NCBI RefSeq assembly: GCF_022458985.1
Contig: NC_061777.1
Span: 8,906,668-8,970,667 of the forward strand
Origin: Mugil cephalus
Lineage: Eukaryota; Chordata; Actinopteri; Mugiliformes; Mugilidae
Direction: 5' to 3'
DNA: 64,000 nucleotides
This document shows, piece by piece, positions 34,301 to 46,300 of the stretch. A program made the translations under genes and the position numbers. Within the stretch, counting starts at the first letter, position 1. Each line of letters opens with the position of its first letter. The notes under the pieces were generated by a model, which searched no databases, had not been told where the DNA came from, and worked only from the letters and a program-made list of their open reading frames with translations.

Positions 34301-35774
34301 TCAAACGTCAGCCTGAAGCCTCTAAACTCTGTCAACAACCCAATCCTCAGGAAACGGAAACTACTAGTGTACGGTGGCTTTTGTCGCAAGTTTTTCCGTC
34401 AACCCTTCACATCAGTCGGTTTTCTTTTTTTGTATTTTAAGTGTATATTCAGTTGCATTAAATTTTTGTGCGGTAGCGCCTTTACATTTTTGTCTTCTTT
34501 TTCATCTGCTAATGTATAACTTCCTGCTATGCTGCCGTGTGATTTATGGGTGTTTGCTAAAATGTCAGCGTCCGGTCTGAACGTGTTTCTTCTGTCCGTG
34601 TCACAGCCCAAAGCCCGGCGACGGTTTCTTCATTCATGACCCGGAGAACGGAGGGGAAGACTCCAACGTGGCGCTGGAAAAATTACGAGATGTCATTGCA
34701 CAGTGTATACTACCACAAGCTGGTCAGTAACCCCACTCCGATAGGAACCATAGTTTACTGTACTGTATATTTTGCACATCATTATTAGGCTGCACTTAAA
34801 CAGACCTAAGATGATACATTTGTACAAGTTTTAAAGTGTGATTAACTTTTTGTTTGATGAAAACAAACTGTCACTGTGCACAGGAGACACAAGATCAGCT
34901 CTTAATAATGTTCACAACATTAAACACTGAGTAGCTCAGTCCCTTAAGTTAAACAGCTGTAGAGATTTTATTGCATATTAGATGAGATATAACTCACCGA
35001 GTGAAGGAGAGAGCAGCTTCTGAAGTGATTATTTTGTCTTTGTGCAGGTGAGAACGAGGATGAGAAGCTCAACGAGGTGATGTATGAAGCCTGGAGGTTC
35101 AACCGAGACTGTAAGCTGCTGAGGGACGGCCTGCAGGGCCTCAGCTGGGACGGTCCGTATCACTTCATTACTATCGTCCATTCATAATTAATCTAAAACC
35201 ATTAAATGTTTTCAGCACTGAATGCATTTTGATTGGACTTTATTTATTTATTTATTTAGCTATATATGACTCATCGTTTTTTTGTTTTGTTTTTTTTAAG
35301 CTCTGGCCGCTGACCAGAACACAGCTCATGTTCTCTTTATCAGCAAATTATTCAATTTGAAGTTTATCCGTTGGATTTTCAGTGGACTTTATTTTACTGC
35401 TGGGTTCGTTCTCTCTAATATGACAAATTAAAGGGATTTCAAGGATTTTTCTCTAAACTGTGTTTTATTATGATTTATAAAAGAATTAATTGACCTGAAA
35501 ATGCCATAATTATTCCACCATTGTTCAACGCTGCTGAATACAGCCTCTATCAGTGAATAAAAAACACTGATGACTGAGTTCACTAACATACACACAACAT
35601 TTTTTTCTGATTACCTGTTTAAAAGCATCTGTTTTTTACTCCGTTTATTTGTCCTTAACCTCCGTCTTTCTCTTCACAGGACGAGCCTTCTCCGACAAAG
35701 TGGACCGACTGAAGCTGGCCGAGATAGTGAAACAGGCCATTGAAGAAAAGACAAATCTCCAAGAATCTCATTAG
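25303..35774 (+). CDS. mapkapk5: MAP kinase-activated protein kinase 5 (PRAK/MK5), 14 exons, 471 aa
   Basis: Ser/Thr kinase activated by p38 and by ERK3/ERK4; shuttles between nucleus and cytoplasm and phosphorylates HSP27 among others. Exons: 25303-25338, 26426-26499, 29983-30058, 31235-31332, 31449-31557, 31817-31906, 32222-32317, 32414-32494, 32635-32822, 33062-33182, 34238-34368, 34607-34722, 35048-35152, 35680-35774. Total 1416 nt, same length as human. Seen: glycine loop LGAGISGPV (28-36), ATP-binding Lys51, HRDLKPEN (146-153), DFG (169-171), activation-loop Thr182 in LMTPQFTPYY, APQ in place of APE, and nuclear-localisation RKRKLL (361-366) followed by the C-terminal ERK3/4-docking region ending EKTNLQESH. 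Start ACCATGT has A at -3. Intron 8 has a GC donor; the exon 11 donor (AGT|gtacgg) is weak and inferred from phase. Confidence 0.97.
26584..26665 (+). mobile_element. Short L2-type LINE fragment
   Basis: CCCAAAACGCTGCTGCCAGA and the following ACACGGAGCGTGACTATATC correspond to the conserved QNAAARVLTRT-like reverse-transcriptase stretch of L2 LINEs; the frame is eroded here. About 80 bp remain. Confidence 0.55.
27117..27175. repeat. TA microsatellite with self-complementary ends
   Basis: TATA runs interrupted by ACACAT on the left and ATGTGT on the right, so the block is nearly a perfect palindrome. Located in mapkapk5 intron 2. Confidence 0.9.
29028..29200. repeat. Possible nonautonomous DNA element
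   Basis: Begins GGCCCCGTTCAGACCTGACT and contains a GTGTGAACACGACCGGGAC block, a pattern I associate with short dispersed fish elements. I could not find clean inverted ends or a target duplication, so the boundaries are approximate. Confidence 0.3.
30850..30975 (+). mobile_element. LINE 3-prime tail (L2-like), copy A
   Basis: TTTCAGGCCAGTTTCTGTAA, CATCTTGAGACAATTTGTAT and a terminal GAATTGAATTGAAT run match the tail at 41100-41215 (GTAAAGCGCCTTGAGACGAT, then AATAAAATTGAACTGAA). The pair defines one LINE family. Located in mapkapk5 intron 3. Confidence 0.7.
31937..32161 (+). other. Unexplained open reading frame in mapkapk5 intron 6
   Basis: An uninterrupted 75-codon frame runs from just after an in-frame TAA to a TGA at 32159-32161. 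From the ATG at 32000 it gives 53 aa, MVWKHPIKTFKPCSGCSF... ending LEEAATK; upstream it reads LLARRAEDYLRK. Composition is protein-like (balanced, with codon choice like the neighbouring exons) and a CAG acceptor-like site with a T-rich tract lies at 31975-31977. It is not in frame as a simple cassette exon after exon 6. I do not recognise the product. It could be a retrocopy fragment, a terminal exon of another transcript, or chance. Confidence 0.35.
32495..32500 (+). other. mapkapk5: Noncanonical GC splice donor of mapkapk5 intron 8
   Basis: Exon 32414-32494 ends TACAATAAG followed by gcaaga; the next exon starts AGCTGTGAC. Joining them gives YTYNKSCDLWSLG, as in vertebrate MK5. The site matches the AG|GCAAG consensus of GC-AG introns. 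Confidence 0.8.
33331..33842 (+). mobile_element. Internally deleted Tc1-like element
   Basis: Terminal inverted repeats are clear: CACAGTGATCAGCCACAACATTATGACC at left and GGTCATAATGTTATGCCTGATCGGTGTA at right (only short parts quoted). About 510 bp long; transposase remnants such as GACCTGGCATTCATGTGGAT and the CTGGCCTCTAAATTC block are joined by deletions. The same architecture is found at 51561-52038, so this is a nonautonomous subfamily. Inserted in mapkapk5 intron 10. Confidence 0.85.
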
Positions 35775-38700
35775 CGAACGCTGTGTTTCTATCTTCTTTT
35801 TATATCGTTTATTATGACCCTTTTTAACCCATATCTGTAAAGTGGCTTTTTTTTAAGTGAAACGATGCGCAAATCTTTTTTTTTTTCTTCTTTCTCTCTT
35901 CATGAATTCACCTTCAAGACCTATCGTTGAGCTATTGTACAGCTGTAGATACGTTTCAAAGAGGACTCGTTGGTACGATAATTTTTTTTTTTTTTTAAAG
36001 CGGACACTTGCAAAGAACTCAGAAAAAAAACTATATTTTCATTTTTGCAAAAAAAAAAGAAGAAGAGAAAAGAAGAAGAGAAAAATCTGTGAAAGAAATT
36101 ATTTTCTGGGAGGGAATTTTTATTAGCTGCTTATCCAAGATGTCATGTGTTTTATCCCGGTTATTTCATTTTATTCTATTTTATTTTATCTTAACCATCC
36201 ATGAGAGTTTTATTTATTTAAACAAAGAGTTTTCATTATTTTATACCTTACTTGTAGCTTGATAGTGAACTGAAGTTGAGAGAATCTCTCCGATGTGACT
36301 TTGTTCTTCCACATGCTCTCAGTCTCAGAGCCTCAGACTACAGGCAAACGAATTATAGATTCTTTGTGTTTGTGCAACTTTCCACTGACCCTTTTTTTGT
36401 TGTAAAGAGGTCAAGGAGCAAATGGAGGTGAAAGAAAAAGTGTCATAAAACCGCATACATGCAGCCTCACAGTTGTTCATTGTGCCACTTCCTCAGAGCT
36501 GTTCATCTTCAGCTTTTTAGCTCCTGCTGAGACTTTGTTCACACGGGTTCAAATCAAAACTGAACCATCAACCAGATCCAGAACCTACTGTTACCAGTGT
36601 GTGAAGCGACATCAGAGTGAATAGGTTCAGATATTTGCACCGACCAGGCGTTTTAAATTTCACCCCGCTGTCCGACGCGTTCTTGAGAGGTCGCGAATCC
36701 GCCCTTTGTTTGAAGTCACTGATCTGTGAAAACGGACGCAATCTGAGCCGCTGGGTCTGCTTTTTTAATCCAGGCCCTGCGCTGTTGATATCGCAGCTCT
36801 AGTTCATGTCTTTCATGCTGGAAAAACATCAGGAGGAAGGTCTGTTGGTGTTTTGGTCATAACTTGATCCTCTAATTAATGTGCAATAGGGCAATAATTT
36901 AATCTTTTATTCATGTTTCACGCATGCACAGCACACGGTTATCAGCGTCCAGTCCGTCAGTATTAGTGTCCGACACAAACCCTCCCTCCTTTCGTTTCAG
37001 TGACCCTCCCTTCGTTCACCTTCAACTAATACCATATCACTGATTTGTCCGAGTGAGATATTTGCTATTTCGCTCCAGTGCTCTGGTCATATCTGATACT
37101 GTTTCCTTAAAGAGAACGGGTGAAAGAAAGGATTCAGGTGTTTGAATGAGGCCGCGTTCAGTTCTCGTTTGTTCTTTTTTGTCTGTTTCAAAAGGTCTGT
37201 TGTGAAATTCTCCCTCAACGACGGTTTTAGACAGAATTTGTGTTTCTTCTGAGTAATTTGCAAACATTGGTGCAATATATCAACGCTGTCCAGTGACTTG
37301 CATCTCCAGTGGATCCGATTTCGCCATCGTCAGATAACCAGAACTGATATTTTTACACTTTAAGCTGACACTTGAGTAAAAAAAGTGCAAGTCTTCCTTT
37401 TATGTGTCTGTTTTTGGAATTAAGGTTTGGTTTAAAAAAAAAAAAAAGTCTGATCTCGCAATCTCCCTTAAAAGCTCAATGAAAACCACAGTTTGCATCT
37501 GAAAAGGCCTTATCATCATTATTATTATCATTATTATTATTATTACCACACGGCTACACTTTACGCTCCAATGTGCCTTGTTGAAACGGGCGTCGTCAGT
37601 TCTTATTCTTATTGGCGGAAATAAATCGGGGGGGGGGACTCAGGAGTCATTGAAAGTAGTGATTGATATTTGCACTTCTGGCTGTGATTTGCTTGTTTTC
37701 CGTACGAAGATGTTGGGGTTTCATTTCATGGCGCTGGGTAATGATTTGGTGAAGTTAAACTCACATTTCCCCCCAAAAAACTGAGATTTAATAATTTAAT
37801 AGTTCAGCCTCCGGTTTTGTCCACTGAATGTGAAGCTACAGATAGCAGCTTAGCTCACAGTAGACTGGAAATGAAGAAAATGCTTGAATCTCAATAGCTC
37901 TAAAACTAACTGAGTAACATTTAAATTTAGTTTTTATACATCTAATCTGTTAAAAATCTGAGTTGGGAGTTGCCCTTTGTGTTGTCGCCTCTCCTTCACC
38001 CCATCACTTCCTGTCTGTCTCTATGACTTCTACAACATCTGTATCAGTGGTCTCTTCTGGTTGCCTGGTAACAGTCCCAGCCATTAAACCCCTTAATAAC
38101 AGAGAATAGTTGTTTGCAAGTAAGACCTATTGTGATCTACTTTTTTTTTTTTTTTTTTTTAAACAATTGCTGCTACCTGGATCTTTGTATTCAGTGGACA
38201 ATTATGAGTTTCGAATTACCCAGTGTTGGATTACTAATTACAGAATTAACAGAGCTTCTTTCTACAAAAAAAAAAAGTGGAACCAAATGTTGTTGTTTTA
38301 CGTTTGGACGAATGTGCATCATTAATTAATTAATTTATATGTGTTGTGTCTATGTACATGCTTTTAATGTGTGTCTGGTTCATTATGCAGAATCTTCCTT
38401 TGTGTTTCTCAAGGCCTGTCTGTGAATCTTCTTTAATTATCTCTTCCTCCGACCATATCTTCTACCTGAGAGAGCGTTACCGTTTGAAGGCCGGTGTATT
38501 TAGTAAGACTGACTGACACTCAGGGTGACCCAGCTTTAGAAATATTTCACAAATATTACGTAGCTTCCACTAGTCATTTCCTCTCCTGCGTCTGCTCGGT
38601 GGAGGAAGGCGCAGTTTTAAATATGGAAAGAGGCGAGACTACCCAAACTCACTTTAACAGCGATGAATTATGAATGCCTTTTTTAAAAAAATAAATAAAT

Positions 38701-39115
38701 ACCATCTCATTGTAAATTACTTGAAAGGCTGAAAGGATTTTGTCAGCACTTCTGCTCGTGACGAGAAATGCCACTTGTTTCCATTTCCGTGTATGTACAC
38801 ATATAGCAAGGAGAAGGCATTTGAGGAAAGCATGAAACAAATGCGAAGAGGAAGAATCATTTTCTCCTGAAGTAGCCGTTTCTGTTCATGTCGATACGTC
38901 GGCAGGTAACGTTGGAGAGGAAGTTGTTTCCAAGACCATTCTCTGCTTTACCTGTCCTCCCTCCTCCTCCTCTTGTTTCTTTTTTTCTTTCCGCCCCGCT
39001 GGTCTGGCAGTTATGTAGCATGAATCCCTCAAAGACGTGCTGTATTTTCTGCCCTTTCTGCCTTCTTGGAATGTCATCAACATGCTGACTTTTTAATAAA
39101 GGAATTCCCTGACTT
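35775..39115 (+). other. mapkapk5: mapkapk5 3-prime UTR (candidate, about 3.3 kb)
   Basis: Everything from the stop codon to the AATAAA at 39095-39100 lacks coding signal and runs into the convergent ostf1 tail. It includes several T-rich and A-rich runs (35875-36100, 38140-38160), an ATT repeat (37510-37545) and a poly-G tract (37629-37637). Earlier AATAAA hexamers (about 37620, 38688) could give shorter forms. Transcript extent is inferred. Confidence 0.5.
39095..39100 (+). terminator. mapkapk5: Candidate mapkapk5 polyadenylation hexamer
   Basis: AATAAA in a TTTTTAATAAAGGAATTCC context, the last plus-strand hexamer before the convergent ostf1 signal at 39328-39333. Confidence 0.5.
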
Positions 39116-39309
39116 TTAAACAATGTTTTTTGTTAGTTTTTTGTCCAAGTCCTTGTTAGATTAATATTTCAGTCATGCAACGTGTACTGGATGGGTTTGT
39201 TGGCATACATACATACATTATTAATTTTAACCTCCAGTATTTCTTTTGCACTTAATGATTTGCTCCGCCCACTTTTGCCAACTCCCAAAAATGTCTACTC
39301 GATGTGGCA

Positions 39310-40314
39310 TTTTAAGTTATAAATCTTTTTATTGCAGTGAGGATAGAGCAGATAGAAATCATCTTAATTCACAAAAGACATAAACACATCCACATTGACA
39401 CACACACACACTCACACATATTTTAGGCACTTTATATATATTTGTGGAAAAGCAGCAGTAAAAAAAAAAAAAAAAAAAACAGAAATATGCTCCCAGGATG
39501 GAAATCGAAACCATCAAAAGCTTGAAAGAAAGAGTTAAGTCTGATTTACACGGGGATTTTTTTTTTTTTCCTTTTTCTTTTTTTGGTTGAATCGAAAGCA
39601 GGTCTTGAACAGCAGTGGAAATGTAATACCACAACCCAAAACACAAGCAGAGAAGGAAGTAACAAACGAGTTTCGAGGGAATGCCGTCGTACGAGCCAAT
39701 TTACAACTAATTTCCCCCCATTCCACCCATTCACACACATAAGTAAGTAATAATATTCACATCCTGCTTAAAGGGGAAATATTATGGTGAAATACAACTC
39801 TCGTCGCCTCTCCAGCGTGCACAGATCTAAATTGTGTTTCCAATCCCCTTTGCTCGAGCTTGTAGTTCAGTAACTGAAGTTGTCATCAGTCTTGTAATCT
39901 GCTCTTTTATTTTCCATTTTAATAGGTGAAACATAATCAGTACATTTGGAATGAGTTCGGTCCCGTTTCCACTACTACATCATACAATTGCCCCTCAGCC
40001 CACAACCGATGCACCCAAGACAAACTCCCTATTTGGAAATGTGCTGGGGAAAGCAGGCGGACTGTAAAACGTATTAATTCGATGCTTTTCAGAAATTCAC
40101 GCTGAACGTGACGCTGAGGGCACAGAACTGAGGTGTCTGGACAAAATAAGTGAACTAAAATGGAGTTATGGTTACAACAAATCCACTTTAGGTCTGCAAT
40201 AAAAACACTCGGAGTTCCACAACCCAACGGAAGACTGTGACAATGTCTCAACGGAGGGGAGCCGGGTCGAGGGGAGGGAGGGAGGGAGGGAGGGAGGGAG
40301 GAGAGGAGGCCATC
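39310..40314 (-). other. ostf1: ostf1 3-prime UTR with poly(A) signal
   Basis: Follows the ostf1 TGA (40315-40317). Minus-strand AATAAA occurs at 39328-39333 and, as an alternative, 39906-39911. The UTR carries a CCCT tetranucleotide run at 40270-40301 (transcribed sense) right after the stop codon. Confidence 0.55.
40270..40301. repeat. GGGA tetranucleotide repeat
   Basis: Seven to eight GGGA units within 45 bp of the ostf1 stop codon, in its 3-prime UTR. Confidence 0.9.
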
Positions 40315-43300
40315 TCAATCCGAGTCCTCGTCGTCCAAATACTCCTCTGCGTTGCTGTGTGAGCGGGTGATGTCTGAAACAAAATGAGCGGACAGTCAAT
40401 GACGTGAATACAGACGTGTTTCCAGGCTCAGTACTTTAAAATATCAGTGTCTGAATGTATGTTTAACCCAAGAGTGTTTTTGAATCAAAACAGTCAAACG
40501 GTCACGGGCCCGTGAAATAATCGTCGTTTGCCGTCAAACTACTGCTCCAGTTCAAAGTACGCATCCGACAAGGTAAAGCCCAAATGCCTGGATGTGTTCT
40601 TGCCCTGACTGTTTCTTCAAGGATACTTCCGGTATCCACAGAATGAATTTTAAGGATGTTCTTCCAATCACATAACGACCGAATGACTGCACCCTAGTGT
40701 CTGTACTTGTCTAGTCTAAACACCCAAACACCTCCATAATAGTAAATGACAGTTATCTGTCTTTGTTTTCAGCTTCCAGTGCCTGTTGTCGCGCTCTCAT
40801 CCACATGCTCGGTCTTCATTTCCTGCAGTAATCCACTCCTGAACAACTGAATGAACAATTCTCCAACCGGTGTCGGCTGCTCATATCAACCGGTATGCTG
40901 CTCATATTCATCATTACAGCAGCTGTGATAGAACAAATGCTGTCACTAACCGCTAACTTTATATTCATTATCAAACTGTCATATAACCATCAGCTATGTT
41001 ATATTTGTATTAGAGTTTGCATTTTACACTTTAGTGTGCATCTGTAACAGACGTACGTTCTCTCTATTTATGCTTCTTCCTGTTAAAGGGGAGTTTGTTC
41101 CCCGACACCTTCGCCGCCATGCTCGCTCTGGGGGTTTCAGGCCGGCTTCTGTAAAGCGCCTTGAGACGATATGTATCGCTATCAATGCTACATAAATAAA
41201 ATTGAACTGAAATGCAGATTTTTCTGGAGACCGATTCCATGACATCACTGGCAGCAACATAACTTCTACGTGATGGATCATGCGTCGCCAACGCTGTGGA
41301 GTTTTGTGCAGGAATAAGTATAAGAAACCTGATGTAATTCTTTTTCATTTTGGATGTAAGAAACCAGCAGCTAAGCAGCTGTGTGGTGTCATTCTGCAAA
41401 TCAGCGCAAGCACTAGACATAATTAGCCCAGAAGCCAAACCAACTTCCCCGCCTACAGATTTTTGTGGAGGAAAGTAGGTCAGGACCTCCTCCATTGGGA
41501 AGCGATCAAATCTTTTGGGCAGACTATCCGAGTGCGTGAAGAGTCTTTTAACCTGGACGTCTCTGCCAAACATGAACCCCCCCTCAAAAAAAAAATATAA
41601 AAAATATGATGCGTCGATTCATAAAGGTTCAGTTAAAAGCTAATTTCCAATGTGAGGAAATCTCCACAGGACTGTATGTTTCACCGCCAGATACAATTTG
41701 TACCCTTCAACCGTCCATCGCCACAGATGGGGAGCGGTGTCCCTGTGACAGTGTACGCGTGAGCGCTTTGCGGCCGCTCTCTAGCGGCAGCTCCACTTAC
41801 TGCTTCCCTGCTTCCTTTTCAGAAGTGAGGCACACTGGGCGTTGGTGGCCATCTCCAGAGCCAGCTTATTCTCATTGTTCCTGACGTCTGTCCGTGCGTC
41901 TGAAACAAACACATTACCACATAAAAAATTAAAAAAAAAAAAAACAAAGAAGCAAACCAAAGAAAAGAAGATGAGACTTTGAGCTAAATACAAACAGTTA
42001 TTTGAATCTAGGGTCTGATAAATACCATTCTGTCTCTTCCCTGCTTGGTCACAACTTCTCTTTTCATAAAACTTTAAAGAGCTCAGTACTCACTCTTGTT
42101 AAGCAGCATTTCCACGATGTCAGAATAACCCTTCCAGGCAGCAGCGTGTAGCGCGGTGTCTCCAAGTTTGTTCTGAAGCACAAAACATCATCATTACCGA
42201 CAAGTATGAATATGTTTGCTGGAGGTTTAGCAGCAAATCTATTTATCTGTCAGTATCTGCACACGCATCCTCTCAATCCTCACTACAGTTTGTTATGAAA
42301 TGCATTCATAGCTAATCTTGACCATCTGACTAAGTTAAGCAAGCTATAAGTTATAAATAACCCGCATGATGACAGGGAGGCTGAGAGTTCATCCGATTCA
42401 AAAAGGAAGTCAGCAGAGTTTCTTCTTGCAAAAGGAGATTTGGTGAGAAATCTCGACGAATTCTGACGTTTTTCACCCACTGGTGAAGCTTCTTTAGTGT
42501 TTGAATGAGATTTTAAGCCCAGCTCACCTGCTGGTTGAGCTCCACGTTAGACTGGCTTAGCAACAGCTCCACCACATCTGATACACACACACAAAAAAAA
42601 GAAAGAGAGAACAGATATAACATTACGGGTCAACAACAGGAACAATAGAGGGACATGACCAATTTCCTGCTTTTGTGTACTCTTTTTTTTTGCACTTTAC
42701 TTCTCATGCAAAACCTGATCTGCCCCGTGTGGATAATTACTAACTCAAACAGAAATCGCGACTACCCGTCAGTTAATCCCTGCATGAACCACATGAACAA
42801 AAAAAAAAAACTGTGCTCTTGTCACCTTTGTGTCCTCCGTGGCATCCCCAGTAGAGGGCGGTGTTTCCAGCTTTATCCAGCCCGTTTATTCCAACCTTGT
42901 TCTCCACACACTCCCTCAGCCAGCTCAGATTACCTGTTTAAATACATGTGCGAACAGATGAATGCAGGTGATTAATGCAGAGGAACAGAAAATGCATTAT
43001 AAATATGATAAATATGATTTAATCTTACCTCGTTTGGCTGCTTCGTGCATTGGATTGTCAATGGACTCTGCCTGCTCAGCCACTAAAAGAGAGAATCTGA
43101 GCATTATTTAAAATTCAAGGTTTTTTTTTGTGCTTTTCTTACACTGTAGTTGGTAATAATCTTACTCACCATAGTTACTTGGAATGAGCCCCGTCCTTCC
43201 TCTGCATGTCCCCTTCCACCAATTAGTGTCACTCTGGGGAGGGCAGAAACAAAGTATATGATATAGATGACGTAAAGGGAGGACGAAGAAAGACAGCAAC

Positions 43301-46300
43301 AATGTGAGGAGGAGGAGGAGGAGAAAAGACTGAGTTAAGATGAGCAATGGAAAAACAGAGACACAAAGTGAGCAGAAGAATTGCAAAGAAAGAGGAAGAA
43401 GAACCGCAAATTCAGATGTCGGTGGTACTAGGGACCCGAAAAGGAAGGTGGCGGCCGTGTGCGTCCGAGGCTTCGCTTACTGTGTCAGAGATGTACAAGA
43501 TGTCTCCTTCTTCAAAGTACAGCTCGTCCGGCTGGAAGATAAAAAGAACGACACAATGATTTTATTCCAGGTTCGAGTATCAGTCGCAGAGGTTTCAGGA
43601 AGTCGCATTCGCACCATTCTAACTTTTTTGTCACGAATCGCCCCTCTTCTTCCCCTTTCTCACAGTAAAAATGATCAAGACTGCAACTTTTCAAATGTGG
43701 TTTAACCGGTTATTTTTGGTAAATTCAATAGAGAAAGAGGAATCAGTGAAAAACAAAATGGGTGGGTAAGCAGTTCAATGTCATGTTCACGCCACAGAAC
43801 TTCACAGTTTCTCAAATCTGAGCCGATATGTTAAACTTAACCTTTAACATAATATCTCTGTTTTGGACTTTTAAAATAGACAAGATGCATTTGAAGACAT
43901 GAGCTCTGAGGAACTGCGATAAATATCTGTCAGTTATCTTTTCAAAACAGGAATAAATGTGATTTCATTATTCACAGCCACCAATAACAAAAGAAATCTG
44001 CACAGACCGTGAACCAGCTGTAATGCATAATCTGAATTATTCAATTTAAAAACAAAAAAATTCAAACAAACAAAAATAACTTACTGTTCTGGGGTCAAAG
44101 GTGAACAATGCTCTGAATACCTTGACTTGGCCTGGCGGAGAGAAAACAAAGAAACGTTAAATGGATTACGTGTGTGGACCGTTTGTGGTGACTTAACCTC
44201 ATCCAATTTTGAAAAAGAGCAGCGGGCACCAGTGATGCGTCAGACTGCTCATAAATAGTGCAACCGCAAAGGCTGCCACTTCACAGCGCTGCACAACAGC
44301 CAGCTTAGTTTCACTGTGTGTGCAGAAGGTAGCTTTGCTGCGGTGAATTACATGCATGTACCCTAAATAAATCAGAGAGGTGTAACACCGTCCATCACCT
44401 CAATAAAGAATGTGAAGGATGTAACCGCTCGCTCGTCTGCAGCCAAGCAACGAGACACATTTCTGGACGCCGAACGGGGACAGAAACACAGAGTGGTCGT
44501 TTGTGTTGTAGTTGCCCTCGGGGGGCCTGCGAGGGCTCGCTGCGGAGGCTGGCGTTGGCTCCGATGCTGGAATGCGACCAGGGTGGTTATGACCTCAGCT
44601 GACAGCTAAACTAGTTCAAAGACCTAAAAGAAAAGCTCAAGGGGACGCAAGCTTTTAGATGAACTCACTGTTAAGTCTTCCTGATAGCTGTTTATTTCTT
44701 GGGGACTGAACAAAAGCTAAACTGAAGCACAGTTTGTTGTTCTCTGTCTTTACAACACAAACATGACGTTTACCCAACACACTGACAGGCTGGTAAACCA
44801 GTGCTGGTTTTGTTTTCAGTCATCAAGACATCAAAAAAACACAAATCCAGCGCTAATGCAAAGGTGATTTGCATCTGGTTTGTTTCATTCTACCAACATC
44901 CCTTCCAAAGATCTGACATACCCTTATTAGAGTCATTTACAGGCTCCCAAATGTATTTCTATTTAAAAATTGCGATATTTGAATTACCGTAATTCACCAA
45001 TGGACAAAATTCAAGTGTGGCTGAACACTGGGAAGTTACGCTTTCTGGGGAAAAAAAAGCTGCCATTACAGTAATGATGACACACCGCCGCTGTTGGCCA
45101 CAGGATGAGGGGGCGATGCAAGGTCGGTGAGCCCCAGGAAGAGATGAATAGTTTGGAGGAATTTGTTGGTAAAACTGAAGTTAGTTATACCCTTGAGATG
45201 TCAAAAAGGTCTTCCAGACAAAAGCACAACTTCCCAGTGTTCAGTCAAGTTTTAACGTATCGCCGGCGATTCGTTCAGTTCTGAAGGGTTAAAGGACGAG
45301 TGATGTCACTGGTTGTCAACAAAACTACAAGACTTTTAAGAGTTCAGCCTAAGCGTGAAAACTGAATGTTTTGCACTGTATGTAAAGGATGTTATGCACA
45401 CTTTTTTTTTTAAGTGTATTCACACAGGCAGGATGCTCACTTCACACAACAGAGAGAGGCTGCAGCTGCAGCTGCATTAGCCTAGTAAGAGGATCCAGTG
45501 CCTTTGCATTGCCCCCTGATTATGCCAACAAAATCGGAACCACTGCGCTGTCATGAAACTCAACCCAGAGGAAGCCTGTGTACCTTCTAATGCACGGGTC
45601 CTCAAACTTTTTCAGACCAAGCACCTCCAAACTGATGGAGGGATTAAGTAGGGACCCTACTATATGTGTTCTATATTAAACTTGTATGCATTCAATATTA
45701 AGCTATTCAAATAATATACAGGTTCAAATATTCACTTTCTTATTTCAAATACGTGCAACAGTAGGGTGGGCATGCAACTGTCATGAACATAATCTATATC
45801 TATAGGATGCGATGTTGACACATGTATCTCTGAATGAGTGAAGTTCTGAAAGAGAACATCTTCTGCCTCCATTTATCCCTTTATTAAAATATGTTTAATT
45901 CATGCTAATGTGTATTTACAGAAATTGAAATTTGTGGGGGAAAAATCAAAAAATATATATACATAATGAAATGTCTAATCAACCAAAGATTTTCCAACCC
46001 CCTCCGCAACACCCCCTGTTGAAGACCTATGTTCTAATGCATGAAAGTTTTACTCCTCGAGTTGTGTAGAGGAGAAAGTCTTCAAGGTCCAGAGCATCAC
46101 AGGACTGGGAGGGCACATGGCCCGTGACACAGTAATGTAATTTTTGTCAAAAATCTCTACTTTTTTGGCGAACAAGTAAAAACTGAGTGATGATGCACCG
46201 CGAAGCTGAATAAGCAGTTTTCTAAAAATGTGTTCATTTCTCTGTTCTCCAACGTAGAGTAATTCTACCCGAGATGTTCCAGTAAAGCAGTGACTATAAC

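Noticed and set aside
41064-41573. Open frame of 169 codons on the minus strand in the last ostf1 intron
   Set aside because: It overlaps the LINE tail at 41060-41215 antisense, lies within a confirmed intron and matches no family I know. Probably chance or an unrecognised repeat.
43162-43386. 74-codon open frame ending PSNYGE
   Set aside because: It is ostf1 exon 4 extended into intron; the true exon stops at 43170.
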